Below are positions 30,997-42,345 of a DNA stretch of 64,000 nt, piece after piece. The DNA lies in contig JAOCZM010000227.1 of assembly GCA_026122235.1 (NCBI GenBank), positions 5,270,001-5,334,000 on the forward strand, read 5' to 3'. The DNA comes from Vinca minor. Lineage: Eukaryota; Streptophyta; Magnoliopsida; Gentianales; Apocynaceae. The notes beneath the pieces were generated by a model. That model worked only from the letters and a program-made list of their open reading frames with translations. It searched no databases and was not told where the DNA came from. Position 1 is the first letter of the stretch. Each line of letters starts with the position of its first letter. The translations under genes and the position numbers were made by a program.

Positions 30997-31446
30997 CATG
31001 GTTTAATGCTTGAATATTCTAGAAGGAGTTGTGAATTTAAGGGTTTAGTTGGATATATCTTATTCCAAAAATAAAATGCCTTGCTTTTTTTGGTAAAAAA
31101 TAAATTGTTTAGGAGAAGAGATGGATCCTAAAAATGTAGTACTATTCAACTAGATTCCTTGTTCAACAATTAAGCATAATGAAAATGATTGATGATTAAG
31201 TAATATTGGCTAAAATTAGCTAAAAGCCAAATTAAATACTATTCACCCATATTAGCATAACGAATTTAACGAATTATTTACAATTTTATCCCCAATTTAT
31301 CCAATTAATTGGATAAATTTTAGCCACATAACATTACCTCTAGCATAAATCTTGCTTTTATCTTAGGATCAACTTCTTGCCTTAGGGATGAAATTCAGCA
31401 TTACCAACAAACTTCTTCTTCTTCTTTCTCTCTCTTCACTTTTGTT

Positions 31447-31448
<2 letters not shown>

Positions 31449-31521
<73 letters not shown>
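31449..31521. repeat. (TA)n microsatellite
   Basis: Uninterrupted TA dinucleotides, over 70 bp. The surrounding 31012-31940 is AT-rich spacer without recognisable genes. Confidence 0.95.
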
Positions 31522-31524
<3 letters not shown>

Positions 31525-31936
31525 CAACTAGATTTTGCATCTTCAAATATCTTATTGGTAAGTTAAGAGTTCTAGATATCCACTCACTTACTTGAGGGGA
31601 GTGATTGAATTGTCACGTTGTTTCAAATATATTCTACAATCCTTTTTATATTTGATTAGGATTTTAATAACTTCCTTATTAGTATAGAACTCATGTATTA
31701 TATTATATGTATACATTGTAATGGTAAAAAGTTATTCATCCAATACAACCATATTATTCTGCCTAATCCTTCATATCCTCCACTTATACCATGAACAATC
31801 AAAAATGATTTCTGCTTTCATCCAAAAGGATTTTTGATTTTTTTGCTAAATAATTTTTATGCATTAGAAATGTCCAAAGAGGAGGAGGCAAGATTAGGAA
31901 AGGATTTCTGATGTTAAAGCATGGTAATTTAAATTT

Positions 31937-31938
<2 letters not shown>

Positions 31939-32022
<84 letters not shown>
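31939..32022. repeat. (TA)n microsatellite at the head of a Helitron-like element
   Basis: More than 80 bp of TA dinucleotides directly before TTACGAAAGCC, the Helitron-like 5' segment. Its reading as poly-Tyr/Ile frames on both strands is meaningless. Confidence 0.95.
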
Positions 32023-32025
<3 letters not shown>

Positions 32026-34812
32026 CGAAAGCCTTATACATACGTATATTTGTATCTATATATTTCTTCAATACTATTTTCTTAGATTTTCACATTTTTT
32101 AATTAATTTACTAATTTTGATTGGTTGAGAAAATTTAGATTAGTTAAATTAATTGAAAACTAAATCTTATCTTAATTTAAAATATCAAATTACTTTTTTA
32201 ATTATCTCTATAATCCCAAATTTAAATCAATTAGATAATTACAATAAGAGTTCTGATAGAGAATTTCAATAATTTGAACCCATTAGATATCAGAGTTTTA
32301 GTTAGAAAGGGATTAGATTTGAACGTAATCTTTTGTTATCTATAGATAAGCTTACAATTAGGAGAGTTGATCTTGAAATATCCTACCATATTCATTTGCC
32401 ATCCTAATCTCCTGAATTATATATATGGGCAGTTTCAGTTTATATATATCCCTGTCCAAATCAACAATCTCTATGAAAAGGTTTTTTATGAATTCTTTTT
32501 ACTATTTTTTCTTCTTGTTTTTTTTTCGTGCCATTCGTTTGATAGGTTGCTTATTATATTAAAAAATGTCTTTTTTTTAATATGACTTTCTTAACAATAT
32601 GATGTTATCATTTCTTGAATTAGTTCATATGGTTTTGAAGATTTAATGCTTTTTTTGTTGTTAATATGACCTTCTTCTTTTTTTTTGCCTTTTCCCTTGC
32701 AGTTTTTTTTTCTGTTTTGTACCATTCTCTCCATAGGCAAGTTTTTTACTCCAGTATGGGAGATTATAATCTTCCTTCAAAATATCAAAATTTTCTATTT
32801 GAAGGAGGATGAGAAGAATGTTCATATTTTTTTTTTTTGCAAAATATGAAGAATGTTCATATTGTTTTTGAAAATTCAAACTACTCAAAGAAAGAGGGGA
32901 AGAAAGAAGAAGAATGAAATAAGAAGCATGCGAAATATTCAGAAATTATTTCTTCCTAGGTATTTGATTCCAAGCTATTATTCTCTTGATATTTTAAAAC
33001 TTTTTTCTTTTGGTGTTCATTATTTTTTCTTTTTTGCAGAGAAAGTTTGAGACTGCAGGGAGCACAAGTAAACCATTAGATATATTCAATCTCGGAATAA
33101 AAGTTAAGGTATGCTCATATTGTTACTGTTTATTTCCCTTTAAAATGTTTTTTACATGCAATTGCTTTCAATGCTCTTTTTTCCTGCGTGACTTATACTA
33201 GAAATTTCAATTTAAGATTGGTTTTAGTTTACCAAAATCCAATCTTGAAGTTAATGATTAACTTATGAATTTTTTCCACCTTTTTCCTTTATGTTCCATT
33301 AGTAAATGAAACTAGCCAGAATGTTATTCTTTTCGGATGAAACTAGCTTATGGACCAGAACATTCAAAAAGTCCTATAGAGTAATGTTGGGACACTTACT
33401 AGGAGCAAGGTGGATTTTATTTGTACTTATTGATTTTTTTCTCTCATCATGTCGGAATAGCACTACCAAGAGACAAGTATAATCAGAAGTCGGCAACATC
33501 GGTCAAAATTCAATCTCATAACCTCGATATTACCAAACCATTTGGGAGCAAGTTTGAAACCACTTGGTCATCACCTCGGTGTAGTGTACTAATTTGATTT
33601 TACACATTAAATTCTAGGAGCTCTTCCTAAGATGACTTCTCAACATATGCTTCTACAAAATGGAAATTTAAAAAATGAATCCATGATCCATAGGACTAGG
33701 GTTAGAGTGGCTTGATATAAAGCCTATTGTAGAGGAAATTTAATTGTTCAATAAGGAACCCTCAAGTCATTAGTATAGTTTTTGTTCCATGATTGTTGTT
33801 TATACTTATATAGTCTAAGCAAATGAATCTAGATATCAAATTATTATTATTTTTTTATTTTATTTTTACATTTTGACAATGGACATTTTTTCTTATTGAA
33901 CGTTCTCATATGTATGAGTTTGGTTGCAATTGTTGTCTGTAAACAAAGTCTCAAAAGTAATATAACTATTTTTTTATACATGTTTTTGGGTGGATTAAGG
34001 GTTGGGTGTGGGTACATTACGTAAGAAAAATCAAAATGGATTATGAAATGCATGACCAAGAATATATACTACTTAAATAAATATAAAGTCTTTCCCCTTA
34101 TCAAACGAGTTGATAGAGAGGGCTGCAGGTACTGGAGAGTTTAGATGGACGAGCTACAGGGATGAAAGGGTTGCAAGGTGGGGGAGTTGCAAAGGCAACG
34201 AGTTTGAGAGGAGGGGAGGGAGTAAGATGGCTGCATTGCGGAGAAGAGAGAGAGAGGGAGTTGACGGGAAAAGGACTACTAGGTTGGGGTAGAGTGCATA
34301 GGGGAATGTGGCTACTTGAGAAAGGTAAAACGAGAGAGGCCTGCTAGGCGAGGAAATGGACAAGGCTTATGGGCAACATGACGACGGTAAGGTAGAGGCA
34401 GTATATATTGGACATCTAAATTTAACTTCTTTTTTTCAATTTTCTGCTTCGCTAATGAAATTGACTCAATGTTGTTTTCGTTACCATCAATTTTTTAGAT
34501 CGTGTGAGCTTGAATTTCCATATAATGGTTTTAGTAGAGTGTAACCAACTGCTATATAAATTGAGGAGATTTCCTTTTTTAGGAAAACGAAAGAGTTGTC
34601 ATTAAATATAAGAAAATTAGGTGATTCTATTTTATTTTTTTTAATCTTTTTCAACCATAAAGTTATTGGCATAAAATTTAACATACATTTACATGACTTT
34701 TAGATATTAATTCTTTCATGATTTACCTTCATTATTTTTCAAGAAAATTCATTAACCATCAATTGAGAAAAAGAAAATTGTATCCCGTGCATAGCACGGG
34801 TGATTAGGCTAG
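32023..34812 (+). mobile_element. Helitron-like element, about 2.8 kb, with a good 3' terminus
   Basis: The 3' end at 34784-34812 has the Helitron signature: a GC-rich hairpin CCCGTGCATAGCACGGG, a short spacer, then CTAG followed by a host T. The 5' region (TACGTATATTTGTATCTATA and 100 bp more) repeats at 34838-34960, at the head of a second copy. No RepHel coding sequence is visible, so it is non-autonomous. The 5' TC terminus was not found; the start is set after the TA tract. The GC- and purine-rich interior 34100-34350 may be captured DNA and is unrecognised. Confidence 0.6.
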
Positions 34813-35392
34813 TATATATATATATATATATTACAGAGCGTGTTATAGATACGTATATTTGTATCTATATATTTCTTCAATACTATTTTCTTAGATTTTG
34901 ACATTTTTTAATTAATGCACTAATTTTTATTGGTTGAGAATATTTAGGTTAATTAAATTAATTGAAAATTAACTTATCTTAATAAAAATTAAAAGTTAAA
35001 AATATTAATCTAAAGTCAAATAAGAGAATTAACAACAATAAAAACTTCCACATAAAAAAATTAATTATTATTTTTAAAATTTGACAAATGACAAGACTAT
35101 AAAAGAAAATTAATGTGCATAAAATTCGATTCAAAATAGAAGTTTTTTAAGAGTTATTTTTTGTTGCAAAATATAGGTCTTTTTACAAGAATGGTGCATT
35201 TATTGGCTAATTTACCCTTACATTATTTTCTCCATATATTCATATTTGTCAAAATGTATAGTTCTCATGCAACTCTTCATTAATTTATTTGTTCTTTTGG
35301 AGTATTAATTAGGGGTACTTTAGTAATTTTGATTAGTATCTTAATTTGTGTGAAAACTCCTAAAAGACTTATATTTTGAATTGGAAGGAGTA
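34813..35392 (+). mobile_element. Second Helitron-like copy, 5' part
   Basis: Starts directly after the CTAG end of the preceding copy and repeats its opening sequence (ATACGTATATTTGTATCTAT, TTCTTCAATACTATTTTCTT). A half Stowaway-like MITE end, TATTTTGAATTGGAAGGAGT, lies at its right edge. Its own 3' hairpin is not evident unless it shares the terminus at 35692. Confidence 0.5.
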
Positions 35393-35692
35393 TCTATCTA
35401 TATTTATATTACAGAGTCTGTTTTCAGTTTCAGCCAATCACATCCTTCTAAATCCTACGTGTAATTTCCATGAAATTTTGTTCAATTAATTATTTTATAA
35501 AATTTTGATTGGTTGGTTAAATTTTTAATTTGCTTATAAGAGTATCCCACAATGAAAAGTTACATTGGTTTTTGAGTTTGACAATACTATAAAAGAGTGT
35601 ACTTTGACATGTTTTGAGTTACAAAATTACTTTGACATTTTTTCTTTCATTAAACATTACGTTTCCGTGCATAGCACATGTATTTTTGCTAG
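35393..35692 (+). mobile_element. Short Helitron, 300 bp
   Basis: Begins TCTATCTATATTTATATTAC and ends CCGTGCATAGCACATG, then CTAG, lying between a host A (35392) and T (35693), the A/T target of Helitrons. The hairpin is weaker than in the upstream copy (one arm mutated). No coding sequence. Confidence 0.65.
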
Positions 35693-35710
35693 TATATATA
35701 TATATATATA

Positions 35711-36038
35711 CTTGGATTGGGTTTGGCTTGAGATTGGTTTGGTTTGGTCTCACTTTTGGAGGGAAATGCCCAAAATTTGGCCAATTAAAATAGGCGGGAG
35801 AAATTCAAATTCAATTTTTTTTTCAAATAATCGTCCAAATCCAAATTTTGGCCTAAAAAATTTGGAATTTGAACATCTCCCGACAATTTTAGAGGCCAAA
35901 ATTTGGAATTTAACAATTATTTGAAGAAAAAAATTTGAATTTGAATTTTTCCCGCCTATTTTAGAGGCAAAAAAATTGAATTTCTCCCGCCAAAAGTGAG
36001 ACCAAACCAAACAAATCTCAAGCCAAACTCAATCCAAG
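35711..36038. mobile_element. Foldback element (GGCGGGAGAA family), copy 2
   Basis: A 328-bp palindrome opening CTTGGATTGGGTTTGGCTTG and closing with the near-complement ending CAATCCAAG, flanked by TA on both sides. The arms contain GGCGGGAGAAATTCAAATTC as in copy 1 at 2053-2360, though the outer termini differ. Confidence 0.75.
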
Positions 36039-36057
36039 TATTCAAGTAAAGAGATGA

Positions 36058-36346
36058 TCGAAGGCATGGTAGTCGGTCGGGTAACGTCCAGTCGTCCCGA
36101 GGCAAAGAGGTCAGGGTTCGATACCCACCTTACACAAGGGGAATGATTTAATTGTCATTTCTTTGGATACCCTTGTGTGGGTCTTATATTCCCCTCACGG
36201 GGCACCCGCTCAACGGGCTTCTACGACACCCGCTCTGGTGAGGTCGACCTCCTCTGGAGAGGTCTAATAATATATAATTGTAATAAACTGGACCAAACTT
36301 ATAAATGATCTAATTTTTTTTTTTAAAATGGTCTAATTTTTTTTAA
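36058..36346 (+). mobile_element. SINE with 14-bp TSD
   Basis: Box A-like GGCATGGTAGTCGGTCGGG and box B GGGTTCGATACCCACC lie at the 5' end. The exact repeat AAGTAAAGAGATGA is at 36044-36057 and 36347-36360, giving a 289-bp insert. The 3' part contains GGTGAGGTCGACCTCCTCTG and ends in T/A-rich sequence rather than a clean poly(A). Confidence 0.82.
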
Positions 36347-36596
36347 AAGTAAAGAGATGAGTAGTTTAACTCAGATAAACTCTTCAATGAATCAAGAAAA
36401 CAAATAAAAACTACTTAGCATAAAAAAGAAGAAGAAAACAAACAAAAACTTACCGCATTATTCCATTACAATTCAGTTTTGGTTGGATTATCTGATCTGG
36501 AGAATACCCACAGGACCACACATGTAACATGTCAAAACTTTCGTTTATTTCAAAGGGTTAAAACTTGTTTATTGTCACTTTGGGATATCTATTCCA

Positions 36597-36807
36597 GGGG
36601 CAGGAATTCTCTATTCTCATTCGGTGTCACCTTCTTTGTCCCACTATTAAGAAAATGACATGTATTAAATTTTTAATTAAAAAACTATAACCTAAAAGAA
36701 ATAGTGGAACCTACAGAGTAAAAAATATACTGGCGTGGGAAATATCTATTCATGTAGAGCACAGCTGAAGGGGACATTTGAGCAGGGGACAGATGATTTT
36801 TTTGCCT
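36597..36807. mobile_element. MITE, CGTCTGT family, subfamily 2
   Basis: Inverted copy of the type at 49081-49304: GGGGCAGGAATTCTCTATTC at the left, AAATTTTTAATTAAAAAACT in the core and GGGACAGATGATTTTTTTGC at the right. Confidence 0.65.
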
Positions 36808-36812
36808 TATTC

Positions 36813-36815
<3 letters not shown>

Positions 36816-36858
<43 letters not shown>
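36816..36858. repeat. (AT)n microsatellite
   Basis: About 40 bp of AT dinucleotides between a MITE and a MULE; no other feature. Confidence 0.9.
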
Positions 36859-36861
<3 letters not shown>

Positions 36862-37064
36862 CGTGGTTGCTGCTAAACGTATGAGTCGTGTTTCTTGTTT
36901 GTAAGCACGGGACGTGGCACTATGGTATAAGAACGCGCTTATTAGCCAGTAGTAGTGTGAAAATTAAGTGTTACACTATGAAGCGGTAGGAGCCACCTCT
37001 AGAATCTTACACCCCTAGTTAGATATTGAGCTAAGTATGTTTGAATGCCTAACTCGTTTTTAGC

Positions 37065-38381
37065 GGCAAAAAGCACTATTTGGTCACTAAATGATGCTTT
37101 TAAGAATCTTTTGAGTCCCGAATGATTTTTTTTCCTTTTGAATCCAGTGATGTATTTACTGCTATTGTCTTTTTAAGTCCTTCCAGTCAATTTTTACGTA
37201 CTAGATACCGAGTCAAGGCAGGTCATGTACCTCACATGTGAGTCATTTTTAAAGGGTATTTCGGACATTTCAACATATTTATCTAAACAAACAATTGGGT
37301 ACTCAATTGTTAAATAAAATAACTATGAGTACTAAATTTAAATAAATTAAAAAATAAAAATATCTATACTCATTACCCTCCCCCTTCCATCTTCCTCCGC
37401 CCTTCCCCCACCACCGTCATCCACCTCCACCACCTGCTACAAACACCATTTCCCATGAATACTCAGCCAATCAACTAGAAATTCACCATATTATGTATCT
37501 GGCTTAGATCTATGTGAGACACGTGATTGGCTTGACGATATACTATATCTATATATATTTTTTGTTAACTACTCTATCTATATTTGTCTCTATATGTATT
37601 GTAATTGAAAGAGAGAGAGACCATATTATTGGAAACTAAAGATTTTGGCGCTGTGGAAAAGAGAGCATAGGAGAAAAGAAAGGCGTTTTTATTTAAGGAA
37701 AATTTGTAGGGTTTTTTAGAGTTTCTTGATTTCACACTGTTAATTTTAGGGGTAATTTTGATATATTATGTATTGGTATAATAGAAGTATATATATAAGT
37801 TGTGGGGTGTTGGTCAAGATTTGTTAGTATTTTTAGTTGAGAAAGGCCTTCTTCTGAAAGGAATCAAGAAATTACCAGTGACCCAAACCAAATCACGGTT
37901 CTTCAAGAATTGTGATGGGTACATGTCAATTTTTTATGGGGTTTTCATTTTCTTTTTTAGTACTTGTCGAATTTCTGCTTTTTTTTGTTCTTGTGAATTG
38001 GGATTTTAATGGGGGGCTGTTTTTGAGGTTTTTGTCTGAAAATCTCTGTAATTTTAATGGAGGAAGATGAAGATGGAGGGGGAGGGAATGGGTTTAGATA
38101 TTTTTATTTTTTAATTTATTTAAATTTAGTACTCATAGTTATTTTGTTTAACAATTGAGTACCTAATTGTTTGTTTAGATAAATATGTTGAAATGTCCGA
38201 AATACCCTTTAAAAATGACTCACATGATCTGTTTGATCGGTATCTGACGAGAAAAATCGGACTGGAAGAGACTTAAAAGACAGTAACGTAAATACATACG
38301 GGATTTAAAAGGGAAAAAAAATCATTTGGGACTCAAAAGATTCTTAGAAACATCATTTAGGACCAAATAGGCGTTTTTGCC
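37065..38381. mobile_element. MULE-type element with about 320-bp TIRs
   Basis: The left end is GGCAAAAAGCACTATTTGGT and the right end is the complement of this type, finishing CAAATAGGCGTTTTTGCC. The arms stay similar for about 320 bp. The flanks TCGTTTTTAGC (37054-37064) and TCGTTTTAGC (38382-38391) look like a TSD with a one-base indel. The 37400-38060 interior has a CCACC-rich tract and GA-rich leader-like sequence. No transposase or recognisable gene. Confidence 0.78.
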
Positions 38382-38391
38382 TCGTTTTAGC

Positions 38392-39548
38392 ATGTGATCC
38401 TAAATGCTTCTAAGCTTATGAGTCACGTTAATGACGGATCTTGGGGGTGTGGAGTACTTGTGGCCACCCCCGAATGTTTTCTAAAACGTCATATTCTCTA
38501 TAAATTTTTATTTTTTTATTTTTTGTAAAAAATCCTTTAAAAAATTTGCATTTCGCCTCTTCAATTTTTTTTTTTTCAAATTTACTAGATCACTTCCCAA
38601 TGCATAAATTCTGAATCCACCATTACATTTGTTCAATCTCATTATTCTAGTTTATCATGAACATTTAAATTTTGTGTATGGAGAGAATTAGATCCATTTG
38701 TGATCACAAGATTATAATCCTCAATTTCAACTTATCATGGCCTCCAAAAGCTGTGAATAACCAGAGAGAGAGAGAGAGAGACTCTGAATGTTCACAATCA
38801 AGACTGATGAGGCACAGTTATAGGCCAACCATACGAAAAAAAGTGAATCCCATTGTTTTATTTTCTCTCAATTCCATAGTGATGAAACTTTCTTCTTTTT
38901 CTGTCATGAAACAGTGATAAACCATACCACCAATATAATCTTCACAGAATATATGGATCTTTTGACCAAAGATTCAACTCTCACTAGAAGTTATAAAGGT
39001 GGCCAAGAACTTATGCTAGTCTTACATGGGGATTTGTTGAGGCAGCGGAAGCACACAAACTATATTATATAATTTTTGTACGGACAAAATTATAAATCTT
39101 CACAAAACTAGAGAAAAAGCTTATTTACAGGATGAATCACTGCCCAAGTGGGATTTCGAGGAATTCCGAACATGATCAAATTTTTTCTTTTTTGGTTGTC
39201 AATAAAATAAGACGGAAATGAGAGAATATTCTTTAATAACGTGTGTTTTTAATAAACTGAGCTAATAACTATTTCATTTTCATGCTAAATTGACTATTCA
39301 AGAGAAGCTTTGAGTTATAAAAAGAGAAATTAAACTCAAACAAATGAAGAAAGTAATAAATAAATGTTTGAAGATGATGAGACTATTTTTGAGGGATAGT
39401 ATTAATTCATCAAATTTCATATCAAACAAACCTTAGATATATAGATAGATGGAAGAACGAGGGACCCGAATTATGGTTGTCAACCTGTTCAAATCTATCA
39501 TTAGGATTACAAAATCACACGCCAACTTATTATAATTCTTGATTATTA
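38392..39548. other. Intergenic spacer
   Basis: No gene found. At about 38434-38627 a degenerate element has GACGGATCTTGGGGGTG on one side and CTGAATCCACCATTAC on the other. A short (GA)n run lies near 38763-38782. Confidence 0.45.
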
Positions 39549-39788
39549 CACCCGCATTCCAAAATATAGTTAAGTCGTTTAGAACATGTAATGAAAAAAT
39601 TAAGGAAACAAAAAATAATGTACTTTGTTAGTCAAAATATTAATATTACTCTTTTAAATAGAATTAATGATATATAGGTCCTATTTAAGAGAGTAATATT
39701 GATATTTTAACTAATAAAATACCTTATTTTTTACTTCCTTAATTTTCGCTGCATGTTCTAAACGGCTTATATTAAAGAATGAAGTTAG
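39549..39788. mobile_element. Stowaway-like MITE
   Basis: A 240-bp palindrome from CACCCGCATTCCAAAATATA to TATTAAAGAATGAAGTTAG, flanked by TA (39547-39548, 39789-39790). It lies in the 3' flank of the GATA gene, 147 bp from its stop. Confidence 0.8.
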
Positions 39789-39934
39789 TATTAGATATTA
39801 GTACGTAGATAATTACTCACTCTCTCTATTAGTAATCACTCTCCTGCTGATTTAAAAATAATTAATGATCCTATTACAACAAAATTAAGAAACCTAGGCA
39901 GACCAAAACATGAGAAACTCTTAATTAATTAAGT

Positions 39935-40375
39935 TTAACCATGAACGAGGCCACAAGATAAGGCCATTAGGAGGATCGCAGCTTCCTTCTCATCTTGAGG
40001 AAAAACACGTTGAAAAGCTAAATTCTTGCTCAAATTGAATAAGAAGTCCTCGAAAACATTCTTCTTTTGTGCACCATTATTATGAGATGATTCCGAAGAT
40101 GTGATTTTATTACACCTTTTCTTGAATTGTACGGAATTCTTGATTTTCTCTTTGTTAGTATTTTGTACCTTTATCTTTAACGTTGTTGCTGTTTCATGAG
40201 TATTTAGGCTTGTCCCACTATTTGCTGCTGCTGCCGCCATGGCTCTTCTGGCCTTTCTTTGCCGGATTCCACATGCGTTACATAGTGACTGAAAAATCAA
40301 TCATAAATTTTCTTAATTTTTTTCAAATGGATTTGTATTGATACAAAATAAATCAGTATACAATTACAATCCGTT

Positions 40376-40449
<74 letters not shown>

Positions 40450-41428
40450 GGAAAATATTTTCCTAACATGATCCTATCGGTTAAAGATCCCACATCGATG
40501 CCTGTTTAGAATTAAACGTTCATTTTTCTATTCATTCTTCTAAAAACGAGGGGAGTAAATTTAAAATTATAAAGATTTTAGAATTTAATGAAGAGAGTAT
40601 ATATACCTTGGGACCTTTAGGGCCACTTCTCCAAAGTGGGGTCTTAGTAGTGTTGCAATCAGAACAAACCCTAACTGGAGAACTGTTGCTGCTCAAGTGA
40701 TCAGCTACAAATGAAGAAGAAGATTGCTTCTGATCTTCAAGCTTAGCTGAGTTCTTCATCTTCTGCATCAACCTCATCTTTGAAGACATCCACTTACCTG
40801 AATTATGATCTTCACTTTGTTTTTCATTATTCTTCCACAAAGTTAGCTTCAAGCTCTTCTTGATGTCCTTCTTCTCAAGATCATATGATCCAGCTTGATT
40901 CTCATCCTACAAGATAAAATATTAAAAGTACAAACTTAATTAAGGATGTGATACTTTTTCTTAAAAAATAAATTATTATCTAAAAAAACGAGAAGGCTGA
41001 CGAATTTGGAACCTATTTGTACGAGTTGAAAGTGTTGTGCTAACTAAGAAAGTGATCTTTTTTTCTTTAAAAAAGATTATTATCTAGAAACCTTAAAGGG
41101 TTGTCGAATCTGGACCTATTGTTACGAGTTGGAAGTGTCTAAAAGAAGAGATCGTGATCACGATCAAATTAGAAAAACAAGAACCGTAGCACAAACCCTA
41201 ATGACTCACCTGTTGATGATGGGGTGGGCGGTGGATCATAGTAGGATAAAATTCAGTTTGATACTGTGTTGAAGATGAGTTGAAAAAAACATGACAAGAA
41301 AGAGAAGATGAAGAAGAAGAAGAAGAAGCAGATTGATAATTATTTGGAACAAAGAAATGATGATTCTGATCATGATGATCTCCACCAGGAAATGGAGAAG
41401 GAGATGAGTTTATGTAATTAGGAATCAT
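39935..41428 (-). CDS. B-class GATA transcription factor with LLM domain (GNC/CGA1-like)
   Basis: Three exons, 41428-41210, 40906-40607 and 40288-39935, in frame, 290 residues. The GATA zinc finger CSDCNTTKTPLWRSGPKGPK continues across intron 2 into SLCNACGIRQRKARRAM: C-X2-C, 18-residue loop, C-X2-C, as in plant B-class factors. The C-terminus ends EAAILLMALSCGLVHG, the leucine-leucine-methionine (LLM) domain of GNC (GATA21) and CGA1/GNL (GATA22), which promote chlorophyll and chloroplast genes and act downstream of light, nitrate and cytokinin. The N-terminus is His/Ser/Pro-rich with an eight-serine run. Intron 2 (40606-40289) contains a long AT microsatellite. The frame is complete; GNC and CGA1 orthology cannot be separated here. 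Confidence 0.96.
40377..40443. repeat. (AT)n microsatellite in GATA intron 2
   Basis: More than 60 bp of AT dinucleotides, about 90 bp from the exon 3 acceptor (40290-40289) inside a 318-bp intron. Confidence 0.93.
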
Positions 41429-41569
41429 TGTGAAGAGAAGATCATCAAAATTGGGGTCTAAAAAAAAGGCCTAATGAGAAGAGTTGGAAAAGGTTTTTAA
41501 AGGGAGAAAGGAAGGGAAAGAAGTTGTGGGGAGGTAAATTATTTGTCAATTATCTTATGAATATAAGGG

Positions 41570-41733
41570 GTGAAAATCCTCTGTCTCCGTCCGTGTGTGT
41601 CCCGTGTCCCTAACCAATCACAATTTACTATATAAATATTTGTTTTAATTATATATACACATGGTGAATTGTGATTGGCTAGTGACACTTTGGTATATAC
41701 ACGTAACTTAGCAGATGATTTTTTCACTGAATA
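41570..41733. mobile_element. MITE of the CGTCTGT family
   Basis: GGTGAAAATCCTCTGTCTCC at the left and CAGATGATTTTTTCAC at the right, core CCAATCACAATTTACTATA paired with GGTGAATTGTGATTGGCTAG. It sits about 140 bp upstream of the GATA start codon, so it is in the promoter region of that gene. Confidence 0.8.
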
Positions 41734-41910
41734 TAAAGATAGTGAATCAGTAGACAAAAATAGGGACATAAAACTATTTATTTGGTCTTAGAGATTCACG
41801 TGACTTCATGGCAACCAAACAAAACAAGTTTTTAAGTAAGGACAAAAGCACCAAAAAGGAGAAGAGCAGAATGCTACCACACGACCATATGACACAACTC
41901 TATCTTTAAA

Positions 41911-42075
41911 AGTGGGTGAAAATGCTCTGTCCCTATTTTTGTCCCCATCCCTTTTTTTAATCAATCAGAATTTACTATATAATCATTTTTTCCAATTATT
42001 TATACACAGAGTGAATTGTGATTGGTCGGGGACAGGGATAGGAATAGGAACGGGGACAGAAGATTTTTTGCCTTT
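41911..42075. mobile_element. MITE of the CGTCTGT family
   Basis: GGTGAAAATGCTCTGTCCCT to GGGGACAGAAGATTTTTTGCC, with core AATCAGAATTTACTATATAA and its inverted GTGAATTGTGATTGGTCGGG. Very like the copy at 57231-57385. Confidence 0.8.
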
Positions 42076-42139
42076 AAAAGTTCCATGACCCCAATTAATC
42101 TTTTTAAGTTTCATACAAAATTTAATGAATAAATACTAC

Positions 42140-42345
42140 GTATAGTAGTTTAAAACATATAGAAAAAATTTAGAATAGAAAAAATAAAGTATTTTAGTAG
42201 TTAAAATATCAATAATATCTTTTTAAATAAGATTTGTTTATCACTAATTATATTTAAGAGATTAATATTGATATTTTGACTAATAAAATACCTTTTTTTT
42301 TTCCTAATTTTAATTACATATTCTATGACTTCAAGCAATTAGCTC
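42140..42345. mobile_element. Degenerate Stowaway-like MITE
   Basis: Contains the family core (GTTAAAATATCAATAATATC and TATTTAAGAGATTAATATTG) but its ends are eroded. Confidence 0.55.

Noticed and set aside
31799..32102. Open frames on both strands reading long YIYIYI runs
   Set aside because: They are translations of a (TA)n microsatellite.
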